Shown one piece after another: positions 8,556 through 18,935 of a DNA stretch of 45,657 nt. Both the position numbers and the translations under genes were made by a program. This stretch comes from Desulfobulbaceae bacterium. Its GTDB lineage: Bacteria; Desulfobacterota; Desulfobulbia; Desulfobulbales; Desulfobulbaceae. Each line of letters begins with the position of its first letter. Positions within the stretch are counted from its first letter, which is position 1. Under the pieces are notes generated by a model. That model searched no databases, was not told the DNA's origin, and saw only the letters and a program-made list of their open reading frames with translations. The stretch spans positions 1 to 45,657 of the forward strand of contig WFZC01000042.1 of assembly GCA_015489765.1 (NCBI GenBank). Reading direction: 5' to 3'.

Positions 8556-10475
8556 CTATCCGGCCGGGGCCTGGAGGAAATCGATCCGGTTTTCACCGGG
8601 TTTCATCTCCGGCCGGGGTATAACATCGATGGTCGCCTCGTGCCGAGCCTCAAGATCGGCAAGTTCCCTCCTCTTTTTGTTGAGCAGATAATTGGCCACC
8701 TCAAGCGGCAGCCGGCATTCAACCCGGTGGACTTTCTTGCGTAAAATTCCGGTCTGGATCCGGCGGAGAAAATAGAGCGCCTGGGACTCCACGGACTTGA
8801 CAACCCCGCGCCCCTGGCAATGTTCACAGGTCAGATAACTGCCCTTTTCAATGGGAGCCCCCATCTTCTGCCGGGAGATCTGCATCAGGCCAAACCGGGA
8901 AATCCGGCTGATATCCACCTTGGCCTTGTCCCTTTTCATACTGGCCTTAACCTGTTTTTCGACCTCACGGATATGTTTTTTATTACGCATATCGATGAAG
9001 TCAACCACGATCAGGCCACCAAGGTCGCGAAGCCGCAGCTGCCGTGCCAATTCAACGGCAGCCTCCATGTTGGCAAGGAATATGGTCTCTTCAAAATCGC
9101 CGTTTTTCGATGTCCTGCCCGAATTTACATCTATGGCAACCAGGGCCTCGGTCGGATTGATAACAATGGAGCCACCCGAAGGCAACGGCACCTGGGGCTT
9201 GTAGATCGACTCGATCTGTTCTTCCACATTGTTCTGGTTGAAGATGGGTTTTGCGCCCCGATGCAGCCTTACCCGCACCTTGCGTTGTTTGGCGGGCAAC
9301 AGTTCGACAAACTGCTGCACCTGTTCAAGGGATTCCTTGGTATCAACCAGGATTTCAGTGATATCCGGGGTAAAATGATCGCGCAGGAACCGAACCACGG
9401 TTTCCTGCTCCTGGTAAATCAGGGCCGGGGCCTTCACGGTCTGGCCCCGTTTTTTGATCTCTTTCCAGAGCCTGAGCAGGTAGCGCAGGTCCTTCTGCAG
9501 GGCGGTTTTGGTAATATCGGCACTGGCGGTACGGATAATATAGCCGATCCCTTCCGGAATGGAAAAACTGCTCATGATATCACGCAGGGCCGCCCGCCGT
9601 TCCTCGCCAACTATTTTCCTGGAAATACCGGCACTGTCACTGCCGGGCATCAGCACCAGGCAACGACCGGGCAGGGAGAGATATGTGGTCATATTGGCGC
9701 CTTTATTACCGGTCACCTCCTTAACAACCTGCACCAGTACCTCCTGTCCTTTTTTGACCACATCCTCGATCTTGAGCTTTTTCCACTGGTGCTGGCTGAT
9801 ATACTTTCGATCCCGTTCGCTTAAGTCTTCACGAAAATACTCGGGATGGATTTCATTAAAAGGCAGAAAACCGTTACGACCGGTTCCTATATCAACAAAG
9901 GCTGCCTGCAGATTGGCCTCAACCGCGACAATACGTCCCTTGTAGATATTGTTCTTGGTCCGCTCCCGCACCACGGTTGTCACATGATAGGAATCCAAAC
10001 GACCGTTTTCCACCTGGGCAATGCGGCATTCCTCCGGCTCCTCCGCATTGATCAACAGCTTAACAACCCCTTTTTTCTTCCCGGATTCCTGTCTGTCGGA
10101 TTGCGACTGTTTTCCTTTTGTTTTAGCGGCAGGCTTCTTCTTGCCTGCACTTTGTTTTTTCTTCCGCCCGGTTTTTCGTCCACCAGACGATGTCTCTTTT
10201 TGTGACTGCCCTGTTGTCGAGGATTTTTGCCGTTCTTTTTTTTCATCGGCGGCAGTATTTTCTACTGAACCGTCATTGTCCGTTGACTCCGGCTCCTGTT
10301 TTGCCCTGGACTCCTCGATTCCGCCCTGATCTTCGGACCGATCTGCCGTATCCTCTTCCCGGCTTTTCTTGGCCAGCAGACTGGAGACCCCTTTCCACCA
10401 AGCCCCGGTACTCGCCTTTTGTACCTTGGGTTTTTTGCCTTTTCCAGACGATTTTTCGTTTTTTGTTTCCGTCAT
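8556..10475 (-). CDS. rne/rng: Ribonuclease E/G family protein
   Basis: 639 aa; S1 region (NIYKGRIVAVEANLQAAFVDIGTGRNGFLPFNEI), catalytic core (VAIDVNSGR, GGLIVVDFIDM), Zn-link CEHCQGRG; charged low-complexity N-terminus. Confidence 0.95.
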   Translation of the reverse strand: MTETKNEKSSGKGKKPKVQKASTGAWWKGVSSLLAKKSREEDTADRSEDQGGIEESRAKQEPESTDNDGSVENTAADEKKERQKSSTTGQSQKETSSGGRKTGRKKKQSAGKKKPAAKTKGKQSQSDRQESGKKKGVVKLLINAEEPEECRIAQVENGRLDSYHVTTVVRERTKNNIYKGRIVAVEANLQAAFVDIGTGRNGFLPFNEIHPEYFREDLSERDRKYISQHQWKKLKIEDVVKKGQEVLVQVVKEVTGNKGANMTTYLSLPGRCLVLMPGSDSAGISRKIVGEERRAALRDIMSSFSIPEGIGYIIRTASADITKTALQKDLRYLLRLWKEIKKRGQTVKAPALIYQEQETVVRFLRDHFTPDITEILVDTKESLEQVQQFVELLPAKQRKVRVRLHRGAKPIFNQNNVEEQIESIYKPQVPLPSGGSIVINPTEALVAIDVNSGRTSKNGDFEETIFLANMEAAVELARQLRLRDLGGLIVVDFIDMRNKKHIREVEKQVKASMKRDKAKVDISRISRFGLMQISRQKMGAPIEKGSYLTCEHCQGRGVVKSVESQALYFLRRIQTGILRKKVHRVECRLPLEVANYLLNKKRRELADLEARHEATIDVIPRPEMKPGENRIDFLQAPAG

Positions 10476-10689
10476 TAATTATCCTGCATGTTCTGTTGCA
10501 AGCAGCATGTTTGCCAATGCGGTTTCACCCATTGACGACAGTCAGGATGGTTCCTTTTTTCCTGGGCTGACACCGATATTCGTCTGCAGGCCCACCTTGG
10601 AGACAATCTGCGGAATGAAAAGGACCATCCGAAATGATTTTTCGGCCCTGTCTACAATCCACAATTATCCGGATCCGACGGCGATGGGA

Positions 10690-11661
10690 TTACAGCAGAT
10701 AGTAGATCCTGTCACCATGGACACGGGTGCGCACCTGCCCTGAATGAACCAACGGCGTTAGATACTGCTCAACTTTCTCCGGTCCACCACAGGGGAAGAC
10801 CGCATCTATATCGGCAGCCGTACAGGGCCGCCGCTTTAACATCTGTAAAATCTCTGCCAATATCTCATCCCGGCTACGACCACAACCGGTTATGGATTCA
10901 GCATCCTGAATGTTGGTATCGCTGCCCCGGGCAAGCAGGTCAACGGGGATGCCTGGATTGTTCGTCTCCAGCGTTGTGACGATTTGCCGCATCCGCTCTC
11001 CGCCGACCGGCCGGGCAAAGGACTCAAGCGGAGGCCGGGCCACGGTATTAAGCTGGATGCGATCAAGACGCATCCTGGTAATCACGTCCTGCAGAGCCTG
11101 AATATCGCCTTCATCGTCATTGATGCCCCGGACAAACAAAATTTCCAGCCAGATCTCTCCGGCATACTCATGGGAAAATACAACCAGTCCTTCAATCACC
11201 GAAGGCAAATCAACGCAGGTGGCCGGCCGGTCAATTTTCCTGAAACTTGTCTCACGGGCGGCATCAAGGGAGGGGATAACCACATCGGCCACGGCAAGTT
11301 CTTGGCGAACCTGCGCGTCCATAAGGGTTGTGCCGTTGGTCAACACGGCAATTTTTTTTGCGGTTTTATCCCTGAGATGGGCGAGGATACGGCCAAATCC
11401 GGTATGCAGGGTCGGTTCCCCACTGGCAGTGACCGTGACAACATCGATCTCCTGCTCCCGACCGGGCTCTGCAAAATAGCGATCGATTTCCCCGAGAATT
11501 TTTTCCGTTGGCACATACTCCGCCCGCTCACAGGTCAACCGGTCGGTCTTACCGACTTCGCAATAAATACAGTTTAAATTACATACTTTATCTGAAAAAA
11601 GGTCGATGCCCAGTGATCGGCCAAGCCGTCTTGAATTGACAGGGCCAAAAATATGATCCAT
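10690..11661 (-). CDS. Radical SAM protein with C-terminal winged-helix-like segment
   Basis: Start at MDHIFGPVNSRRLGRSLGIDL; radical SAM motif CNLNCIYCEVG; C-terminus AADIDAVFPCGGPEKVEQYLTPLVHSGQVRTRVHGDRIYY. Confidence 0.9.
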   Translation of the reverse strand: MDHIFGPVNSRRLGRSLGIDLFSDKVCNLNCIYCEVGKTDRLTCERAEYVPTEKILGEIDRYFAEPGREQEIDVVTVTASGEPTLHTGFGRILAHLRDKTAKKIAVLTNGTTLMDAQVRQELAVADVVIPSLDAARETSFRKIDRPATCVDLPSVIEGLVVFSHEYAGEIWLEILFVRGINDDEGDIQALQDVITRMRLDRIQLNTVARPPLESFARPVGGERMRQIVTTLETNNPGIPVDLLARGSDTNIQDAESITGCGRSRDEILAEILQMLKRRPCTAADIDAVFPCGGPEKVEQYLTPLVHSGQVRTRVHGDRIYYLL

Positions 11662-11908
11662 ATAAGGTGAAATTTCAGTGTACTGCCGATGAGGAGAGAA
11701 GGGCCAGTTGCCCAAACAGTTTATATATCCTTCCACGACCGTTAGATAAACTAATTTCCGCGGGCATGCAAGCCTATTCTCCGCCTTTTTTCTTGACACA
11801 ACTTATTGGTACGCGTACATTTCCTCAAATCAGACTTTAGTATTCCGATGGCGCTTGTTACCGGAATGGGCGCAGATTGTTATAGGCGGAATTTTCCCCA
11901 TACCTTTA

Positions 11909-14245
11909 ATGCAGGAGCAGGTCGAGGTGCAACAGAACATCCAATCCACTCCGATTTTTCTTTTCACCCTTCTTTTGTGCGCAGGATTTCTCCTCTTTCC
12001 CCATCGGGGAATTTCAGGATCTATCCAGGCAAAGGAATGGACCATTACGGCCGACAAAATAACCCGCTATGAGGACCCGCCCAGTGTCATCGCCGAGGGC
12101 AATGTCATTTTGAAAAAGATCGAGTCGGTTACGAGAAAGATTAAGAAGGAGCCAACCGACTGGAGCGGCCTGCTCGGTGAAGAAGATAATACGGGTAAAG
12201 AAGCAGAAAAAGAGAAAACAGTCACCGAACGAAAAACCCTGACCACAATCAAGGCAGACTGGATTGCCTATGATGTAGACCTTGGCAAGATAAAGGCCCG
12301 GGGGCATCTCTTTATCGATATCGGGCCGGACCAACTGACGGCGGAATCGGGCAAGGTCGATCTCAACCGGGAAACCGGCACCTTCAACAATGCCACTATT
12401 ATCCGTCAATACAAAGACATGCATCTTGAGGGCAGGGTCATAGAAAAGACCGGGGATTTGACCTATCATATCGAGGACGGCTGGATCATCACCTGTAAGG
12501 TCAAAGAAGGGGAAACGCCACCGTGGAGCTTTGCCGCCTCGGATGCCAAAATTACCGAAAATGGCTATGCCTTTTTGAAAAATGCGACCTTTCGGATAAA
12601 GGATGTGCCTGTCCTCTACATGCCACTTATTTTCCTGCCGGCAAAGACCTCGCGCCAAACCGGCTTTCTCTTTCCCTCCGTCGGCCTCTCCGACCGGGAC
12701 GGATTTGATTTTACCGCTCCTTTTTTCATAAATCTTTCTCCCTCAAGCGATATTACCCTCTATCCCGAGTATATCAGCAAACGCGGGTTCATGGCGGGAA
12801 TTGAAGCCCGTTATACCACCAACCCGACGTCCATGGGATTCTTCATGGCCAATTACCTCGATGATGACCTCAGTGATCCCGATGATCCCGGTAACGCCGA
12901 TTATTATGCCGACGGCGGCTTTACTCACACCAATCAGGAACGATACTGGGTGCGGGGCAAGGCCAACCAGGATTTTGGTCTGTGGACAACACGTCTGGAC
13001 CTGGACATTGCCTCTGATCTTGATTACCTGACCGAGTTCAACAGCGGTCTGACCGGATTTATTACCAGCCAGAGGAGGTTCCTGGAGACCTTTGGCCGGG
13101 GTTTTCAAAACAAAACCGCACTCACCAGAGAAAATACCCTGAAGATTCTCCGCTCCTGGGACAATGGTTCTGCCCTGCAGATCAACCTTCTCGGGATCAA
13201 CGACCTGCGGGAACCGCAGACCAGCCCGGATCCACTCTGGAATCTGCCTGCGATCAACTACTCCGGTCTGTTACCGCTCTATGATACCGGAATCGACTTT
13301 TCCTGGAACAGCAACTATACCAATTTCTGGCGCGACAAGGGTGTTCGGGCCCAGCGGGTGGATATTCCCTTGAAACTGCTTGCCGGTATCCCGCTGTCAC
13401 CCTATCTTGAAACCACCGTTGATGTCGGTATCCGTGAAACCGGATATTTCATCGATGATAATGGTGACGATACCTGGAAGGATTCCGACACGGAAAATCG
13501 CTTTCTGGTCGACTTTGGCGGCAAGATCGGGACAAATATTGCCCGTGATTTCGGCATCAATGTTGGTGAAATTTATCGCTGGACCCATACCTTCAGGCCC
13601 TCCATATCGTATAGGTATGTATCCGATGATGACCAGGACAACCTCCCCGAATTTGACGATATCGACCGGATTGCCGATCAAAACATTATCTACTATAATC
13701 TGGATAACTTCTTTACCGTCTCCGGCCTGCACAATGGTTCGGAATATGACAGGCAGTACGGCTACCTGAAAATTCGTCAGGGATATGACCTCCGCAGTGA
13801 AAAAAGCGATACCCCCCTGACGCCCGTGGAGGTGAAAGCGGCCCTGTTTCCGCTCAAGGATTTCCGTATTGTCTATCGCTCTGATATTGATGTCTATGGG
13901 GCCGGCGTATTGCGCAATGCCCTGGAAACCAACTATACAAACGGCAGGGGCGACACCTTCTACTTTGATTACTTTTCCAGCAACAACGAGGATGAAGAAG
14001 ATACGGAATCCATCAAGGGCGGGGCAAGAGTTTCCCTGCTTTACTCGTTGATTGCCTCCTACGACATTGAACGTTCACTCGAGGACAGCCAGACCATCCA
14101 GGAAAACTTCAGCCTTATCTACCAGCCCTCCTGCTGGTCGGTTGAATTTGCCACCAATTACACCCCCGGTAACCAGAAATACATGCTCATGTTCCGACTG
14201 GCGAACATTGGCAACCCCTTTGGAATTGACCTGCCCGGTCTTTAG
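11909..14245 (+). CDS. lptD: LPS-assembly protein LptD
   Basis: OstA-like N-terminus (ITADKITRYEDPPSVIAEGNVILKK) and LptD beta-barrel (VPVLYMPLIFLPAKTSRQTGFLFPSVGLSDRDGF...). Confidence 0.92.
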   Translation: MQEQVEVQQNIQSTPIFLFTLLLCAGFLLFPHRGISGSIQAKEWTITADKITRYEDPPSVIAEGNVILKKIESVTRKIKKEPTDWSGLLGEEDNTGKEAEKEKTVTERKTLTTIKADWIAYDVDLGKIKARGHLFIDIGPDQLTAESGKVDLNRETGTFNNATIIRQYKDMHLEGRVIEKTGDLTYHIEDGWIITCKVKEGETPPWSFAASDAKITENGYAFLKNATFRIKDVPVLYMPLIFLPAKTSRQTGFLFPSVGLSDRDGFDFTAPFFINLSPSSDITLYPEYISKRGFMAGIEARYTTNPTSMGFFMANYLDDDLSDPDDPGNADYYADGGFTHTNQERYWVRGKANQDFGLWTTRLDLDIASDLDYLTEFNSGLTGFITSQRRFLETFGRGFQNKTALTRENTLKILRSWDNGSALQINLLGINDLREPQTSPDPLWNLPAINYSGLLPLYDTGIDFSWNSNYTNFWRDKGVRAQRVDIPLKLLAGIPLSPYLETTVDVGIRETGYFIDDNGDDTWKDSDTENRFLVDFGGKIGTNIARDFGINVGEIYRWTHTFRPSISYRYVSDDDQDNLPEFDDIDRIADQNIIYYNLDNFFTVSGLHNGSEYDRQYGYLKIRQGYDLRSEKSDTPLTPVEVKAALFPLKDFRIVYRSDIDVYGAGVLRNALETNYTNGRGDTFYFDYFSSNNEDEEDTESIKGGARVSLLYSLIASYDIERSLEDSQTIQENFSLIYQPSCWSVEFATNYTPGNQKYMLMFRLANIGNPFGIDLPGL

Positions 14246-14353
14246 AAGACCAATGCAAGGGACGGGAGGCGGCCCCAACCGCCGCCTCCTAATGAACACA
14301 CCCTTTCCCATGGCCCAAAGACGAAAAAAACAGTCCTGTACACATGCCCCAAC

Positions 14354-15316
14354 ATGACCGCCTATGACGTTTTCAACGGTGATGCCGATGGAATATGCGC
14401 CCTCCATCAGCTTCGCCTCCATGATCCTCTCCCCGATGCACAGCTTGTCACCGGGGTGAAACGCGACATCCGCCTGTTAAAAAAAATAGAGCCTGTCAAA
14501 AACGCGCACATCACCGTTGTTGACATCTCCATGGACAGGAACCGCGGACCATTGCTTACCCTGCTTGCCCATGGAAATTCCATTGTCTACATTGATCATC
14601 ACTTCAGCGGCGACATCCCCGAAAGCAAGGCCCTGCAGGCGCATATTGATCCAACCCCACTGACCTGCACATCAATGATTGTTGATAATCTCCTGGCCGG
14701 CGCCCACCGCAAATGGGCTGTTGTCGGCGCCTTTGGCGATAATCTTGACGAAACCGCTCTCCGGGCCGCCCGGACCATGGACCTGTCACATGAAGAGACG
14801 GACCAACTTCGGGAAACAGGTATTCTGCTGAACTATAATGGATACGGCGCCACCGTGGATGACCTGTTTTTTCCGCCGGATGAACTCTTTCTCCATGTTC
14901 ATGCGTTCACCGATCCCCTGGATTTCCATGCATCGTCCCCCATGCTTCAGACCCTGCGCCAGGGTTACCGTGATGATATGAACCGGGCAGGCAAGATGGA
15001 TCCCGTGCAACAGGATGATTGCGGCAGAATCTTTGAACTGCCGAATGCCCCCTGGGCCCGCAGGGTGGCCGGTGTCTTCTCCAATACCCTGGCAAGACAG
15101 GAACCTGAACTGGCACACGCCCTGATTATTGCCAATGCGGACGGGTCCCTGCGCGTCAGCGTACGTGCCCCCGTTAACAGGCGCCAGGGGGCGGATAAGC
15201 TCTGCCGCCGGTTTCCGACCGGAGGAGGCCGGGCCGCAGCCGCCGGCATAAATCAACTGCCCCCTGAACAGAAAGAAGAATTTATAAGCGCGTTTTCCCG
15301 TCAATTCTCCACTTGA
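14354..15316 (+). CDS. DHH-family phosphoesterase-like protein
   Basis: DVFNGDADGICALHQLRL, VYIDHHFSG, C-terminal GRAAAAGINQLP (DHHA1-like GGGR..AAG). Confidence 0.8.
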   Translation: MTAYDVFNGDADGICALHQLRLHDPLPDAQLVTGVKRDIRLLKKIEPVKNAHITVVDISMDRNRGPLLTLLAHGNSIVYIDHHFSGDIPESKALQAHIDPTPLTCTSMIVDNLLAGAHRKWAVVGAFGDNLDETALRAARTMDLSHEETDQLRETGILLNYNGYGATVDDLFFPPDELFLHVHAFTDPLDFHASSPMLQTLRQGYRDDMNRAGKMDPVQQDDCGRIFELPNAPWARRVAGVFSNTLARQEPELAHALIIANADGSLRVSVRAPVNRRQGADKLCRRFPTGGGRAAAAGINQLPPEQKEEFISAFSRQFST

Positions 15317-15326
15317 GATATATTTC

Positions 15327-16421
15327 ATGCACCGGCCAATCCTCCCCTGCTCTTTTCTCTCTTCCCAAAAAACTGTTGCGGCAATAATCCTTGGAATCCT
15401 TGCCCTGACTCTGCCGTTTATCGGTAGTGATGCGATGGCCGGGGAAAAAATCAAGGCCGCCGACCTGGTGCAGGATGGTCAGCCCATAGACCTGAAACAG
15501 AAAAAATATCAACTCCTCTTTCATGAACTGAAGAGCAAATATCACTTCTCCGACCAGGAACTCCATTCCATCTTCAAGGGCCAACGCATATCACGCCGGG
15601 TACTCGAACTGATGGACAGACAATGGGAGGCCAGGCCCTATTACAAATACGCGCCCCTGTTTCTCACCAAGGGAAAAATAGCCACCGGCAAAAAGAAACT
15701 CGTCCAATATAAGGAACTCCTTGACCGGATAGAAAAAGAGATCGGGGTTGACCGGGAAGTAGTCATCGCCATTTGGGGTATTGAAACCAGGTATGGCAGC
15801 CGTCAGGGCAGGTATAATGTCCTGCAAACACTCAACACCCTGTTTGACGCCTATCCAAGACGAGCGCAGTTCTTTCGAAAACAGCTCATCGCCTTTCTGC
15901 TGCTCTGCCGGGAAAACAGGGTTGATCCAAAAACCGTTCTCGGCTCCTATGCCGGGGCCTTTGGCCAGACCCAGTTCATTCCCACCTCCTTTCGTGCCTA
16001 TGCTGTCAGCTTTGATGGTGATGACAAACGTGATGTCTGGCATTCGGTTCCCGATATTCTGGCATCAATAGCCAACTATCTCAAGCAGTTCCACTGGACC
16101 CTTGATGCCCCGGTGTATGCTGAACTGGGCCACAGCCTCAACAATCAGCAGTTGATTGCCGCCAAACTCAAGGGACGAAAGGGCCGGGTGCCCTGGTCGG
16201 TTGTACGGGCTGCACAACAGGTTGATCTTCCGCCATCACCAGGTAACAAACCCCTCTCCATCATAGCGCTTGAGCTTCCGCCCGGTTCCAAATACGCCTT
16301 TCGATACGTTGCCGGGTATCCGAATTTTCAGGCCATTACCGAATGGAACCACTCAAATCGCTATGCCATGGCTGTTGCCGAGTTGGCTGAGGCCATCAGG
16401 GGAAAGAGCCAAAACAGGTAG
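15327..16421 (+). CDS. Lytic murein transglycosylase (MltB/SLT_2 family)
   Basis: VIAIWGIETRYGSRQGRYNVLQTLNTLFDAYPRRAQFFRKQL...SYAGAFGQTQFIPTSFRAYAVSFDGDDKRDVWHSVPDILASIANYL. Confidence 0.93.
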   Translation: MHRPILPCSFLSSQKTVAAIILGILALTLPFIGSDAMAGEKIKAADLVQDGQPIDLKQKKYQLLFHELKSKYHFSDQELHSIFKGQRISRRVLELMDRQWEARPYYKYAPLFLTKGKIATGKKKLVQYKELLDRIEKEIGVDREVVIAIWGIETRYGSRQGRYNVLQTLNTLFDAYPRRAQFFRKQLIAFLLLCRENRVDPKTVLGSYAGAFGQTQFIPTSFRAYAVSFDGDDKRDVWHSVPDILASIANYLKQFHWTLDAPVYAELGHSLNNQQLIAAKLKGRKGRVPWSVVRAAQQVDLPPSPGNKPLSIIALELPPGSKYAFRYVAGYPNFQAITEWNHSNRYAMAVAELAEAIRGKSQNR

Positions 16422-16436
16422 CATATCGACGATTCG

Positions 16437-17615
16437 ATGGCGACAATAAGGAGAGGTCTCTTTTTCCTGCTCATTCTCATCTTTCCGTTCCCGGTTGTTG
16501 CGGTTAATCCTCAGGCAGCGACCGCGCCGATGGCGTTGAAATGTGATATCCACTTTACCGACGATCTTGACTACCATCTTCTCCACGAGGCCATCCAGGA
16601 AAGCCTCCACTATCTCCGACAACGGCCGGCAACCGCTGAATTCCCTCTGGGCGCCCGTTCCTGCACCACCAGACATCTGATCCGTTCCCTTCTCTTCTTT
16701 GATCATCTCATTGCAAGCCGTCCTTCGCCACAACTGTTATCCCTGGAACTTGCTACCTTTTTCGACATCTACCAGGCGGCGGGCAGGGAACATACCGCCT
16801 CAGCTGGCACAATGCTGGTTACCGGGTATTATCAACCGGTTTTTCAGGGAAGTCTAGTCCAGACGCCCCCGTTTCTCTATCCCCTGTATGGAATTCCGAA
16901 CAACCTTGTTCTTCGCCGCAATCACAGAAATGGCTCTGTCCAGCCCGGTCGTTTCCAGGGGAACCGTTTCACTTCATACTGGACCAGAGAAGAAATAGAA
17001 CGTAACGGATATGCAAAGGGAAGCGAACTTGTCTGGCTCAAGGACCCTTTTGATGCCTATCTTCTCCATATTCAAGGGTCAGGTCTTATCAGGCTGCGGA
17101 ACGGATCTCTCAGGGGCATCCACTATGCCATGAAAAACGGTCGCCCTTACACCAGTATCGGTAAATACATGATCCATACCGGCAAAATCACCCGTAAAGG
17201 GGTGGGGATCGATACCATCCGACAATACCTTGCTGACCATCCGGCAGAACTCCAGGAAATCCTGTACACCAATCAATCCTTTATCTTTTTCCAGTGGACA
17301 CGGGGCCACGATGCCATCGGTAATCTCGACCGCCCCCTGACGGCTGGACGATCCATCGCCGTTGACCAACGTTGCTTTCCTGCCGGAGCTCTTGCCTTCC
17401 TGCAAAGCAAAAAACCTGTTTTTGACCGCAACAATCAGCAACAGTGGACAGCGCTCAATCGTTTCGTGCTGGTTCAGGACACAGGTTCAGCCATTCGGGG
17501 CCCAGGCAGAGTGGATCTCTTCTGGGGAACCGGAGAACAGGCAGGAACGGCAGCCGGAAAAATGAAAGAAAATGGCATGCTCTTTTTTCTTCTTCTGAAA
17601 AAGCGGTTTCTTTAA
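16437..17615 (+). CDS. mltA: Membrane-bound lytic murein transglycosylase A
   Basis: GTMLVTGYYQPVFQGS, LHIQGSG, 3D-like domain FVLVQDTGSAIRGPGRVDLFWGTGEQAG. Confidence 0.93.
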   Translation: MATIRRGLFFLLILIFPFPVVAVNPQAATAPMALKCDIHFTDDLDYHLLHEAIQESLHYLRQRPATAEFPLGARSCTTRHLIRSLLFFDHLIASRPSPQLLSLELATFFDIYQAAGREHTASAGTMLVTGYYQPVFQGSLVQTPPFLYPLYGIPNNLVLRRNHRNGSVQPGRFQGNRFTSYWTREEIERNGYAKGSELVWLKDPFDAYLLHIQGSGLIRLRNGSLRGIHYAMKNGRPYTSIGKYMIHTGKITRKGVGIDTIRQYLADHPAELQEILYTNQSFIFFQWTRGHDAIGNLDRPLTAGRSIAVDQRCFPAGALAFLQSKKPVFDRNNQQQWTALNRFVLVQDTGSAIRGPGRVDLFWGTGEQAGTAAGKMKENGMLFFLLLKKRFL

Positions 17616-17622
17616 GCCGTTC

Positions 17623-17652
17623 TTGTACATTTCTTTTTTCCTCTGCTATAAT
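17623..17652 (+). promoter_or_regulatory. Candidate sigma70 promoter upstream of the SAM hydrolase gene
   Basis: TTGTAC-18 bp-TATAAT just after the mltA stop. Confidence 0.45.
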
Positions 17653-17769
17653 TCCACTTGATGGTGACAGGAATTTCCGATCCACCCGGCACCACATGCC
17701 CCGTCGCCAGGTTTTCAATGTAACAAGATGAAATTATACAAAATAAACAGCAAGACAGCTGGTACATCT

Positions 17770-17925
17770 GTAACTTCTCAATAACTGAGGGTAAGTTGCT
17801 GCTAATTATATGGATTCCGGCCAACAACCTGCCGGAATGACCCAGTTGCAGGCAATTCAGAGCGTCATCCCCGCAGTCTGTTGGGCGGGGATCCAGACTT
17901 ATATCACCACTTATTGAGAAGTTAC
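17770..17925. mobile_element. MITE-like non-autonomous element, 156 bp
   Basis: Perfect 15-bp TIRs GTAACTTCTCAATAA (17770-17784) / TTATTGAGAAGTTAC (17911-17925), flanked by exact 8-bp direct repeats GTACATCT (17762-17769 and 17926-17933). No ORF. Confidence 0.85.
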
Positions 17926-17962
17926 GTACATCTTAATGCCCGCATACAAGGAATTATCTGTT

Positions 17963-18766
17963 ATGAGCTATACAAATATTATAACATTGACAACGGATTT
18001 TGGTCTAAAAGACCCTTACGTGGGCCAGATGAAGGGGGCTATTCTTAAACGAAACATCTCCAGCCGCATCTTTGACCTGACCCATGCCATCAACCCCCAT
18101 GACATTCTTGCCGGAGCCGTCACAATCCGTACAAGTTACCGCTATTTCCCCGATGGCACCATTCACCTGGTCGTTGTTGATCCGGAGGTGGGCAGTCAGC
18201 GCGGTATCCTTGCCGCAAAGGGAGACAATCATCTCTTTATTGCCCCTGACAACGGACTGCTCTCGCTGCTGGTTAAGGATGAAAAGATACAGAGAATTCA
18301 TCGGGTGGAGAACAGCTCTCTTTTCCCCGCTGAAGTAAGCGGCACCTTTCACGGCAGAGATATCATGGCGCCTGTGGCCGCAGCCCTGGCCGCAGGACTG
18401 CCCATTGACCGGGTAGGGCCTGAAGTCTCATTTTCTGACTGCGTACAGCTTGACATTCCAGAACCGGAAATCGACAATAATCGTATCAGCGGCCAAATGC
18501 TTCATATCGACCATTTCGGCAATATCAAAACCAACATTACCACCAGACATCTGAGCAGATTCCAACCGGCAACTTTTACAGGAATCACTATTTCAAATTA
18601 TACAATCAATGCTATCTCAAGCACATATAACGACCAGCCCCCAGGTGAACTCGTTGCCCTTATCGACTCTTCCGGATACCTGGAAATTGCCGTCAACAGG
18701 GGCAATGCCGCAGAACTTACGGGTTGCTCTGCCGGTGATCCCATTATCGTTCAATACGGTTCCTGA
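17963..18766 (+). CDS. SAM hydroxide adenosyltransferase / SAM hydrolase (DUF62 family)
   Basis: MSYTNIITLTTDFGLKDPYVGQMKGAI...VVVDPEVGSQRGILA...FIAPDNGLL...FHGRDIMAPVAAALAAG...IDHFGNIKTNI. Confidence 0.92.
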   Translation: MSYTNIITLTTDFGLKDPYVGQMKGAILKRNISSRIFDLTHAINPHDILAGAVTIRTSYRYFPDGTIHLVVVDPEVGSQRGILAAKGDNHLFIAPDNGLLSLLVKDEKIQRIHRVENSSLFPAEVSGTFHGRDIMAPVAAALAAGLPIDRVGPEVSFSDCVQLDIPEPEIDNNRISGQMLHIDHFGNIKTNITTRHLSRFQPATFTGITISNYTINAISSTYNDQPPGELVALIDSSGYLEIAVNRGNAAELTGCSAGDPIIVQYGS

Positions 18767-18935
18767 TCATTACACCTTTTGCGTCATTGCTGCTGGAAAA
18801 TGTCCGTCCATAAATGGCCGTTTCGCCCAATCTCCCAGGGTCCCGCATATTCGCGTTCCCCGTCATGCTCAATAAATAATGGATGGGATGGCAATCACCT
18901 GTATGGCATTCTCTGACCTGGAATTAAATTCATGG

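Noticed and set aside
8820-9824. 334-aa plus-strand ORF antisense to RNase E/G
   Set aside because: Shadow ORF from GC-biased codon use; the minus strand carries RNase E/G motifs.
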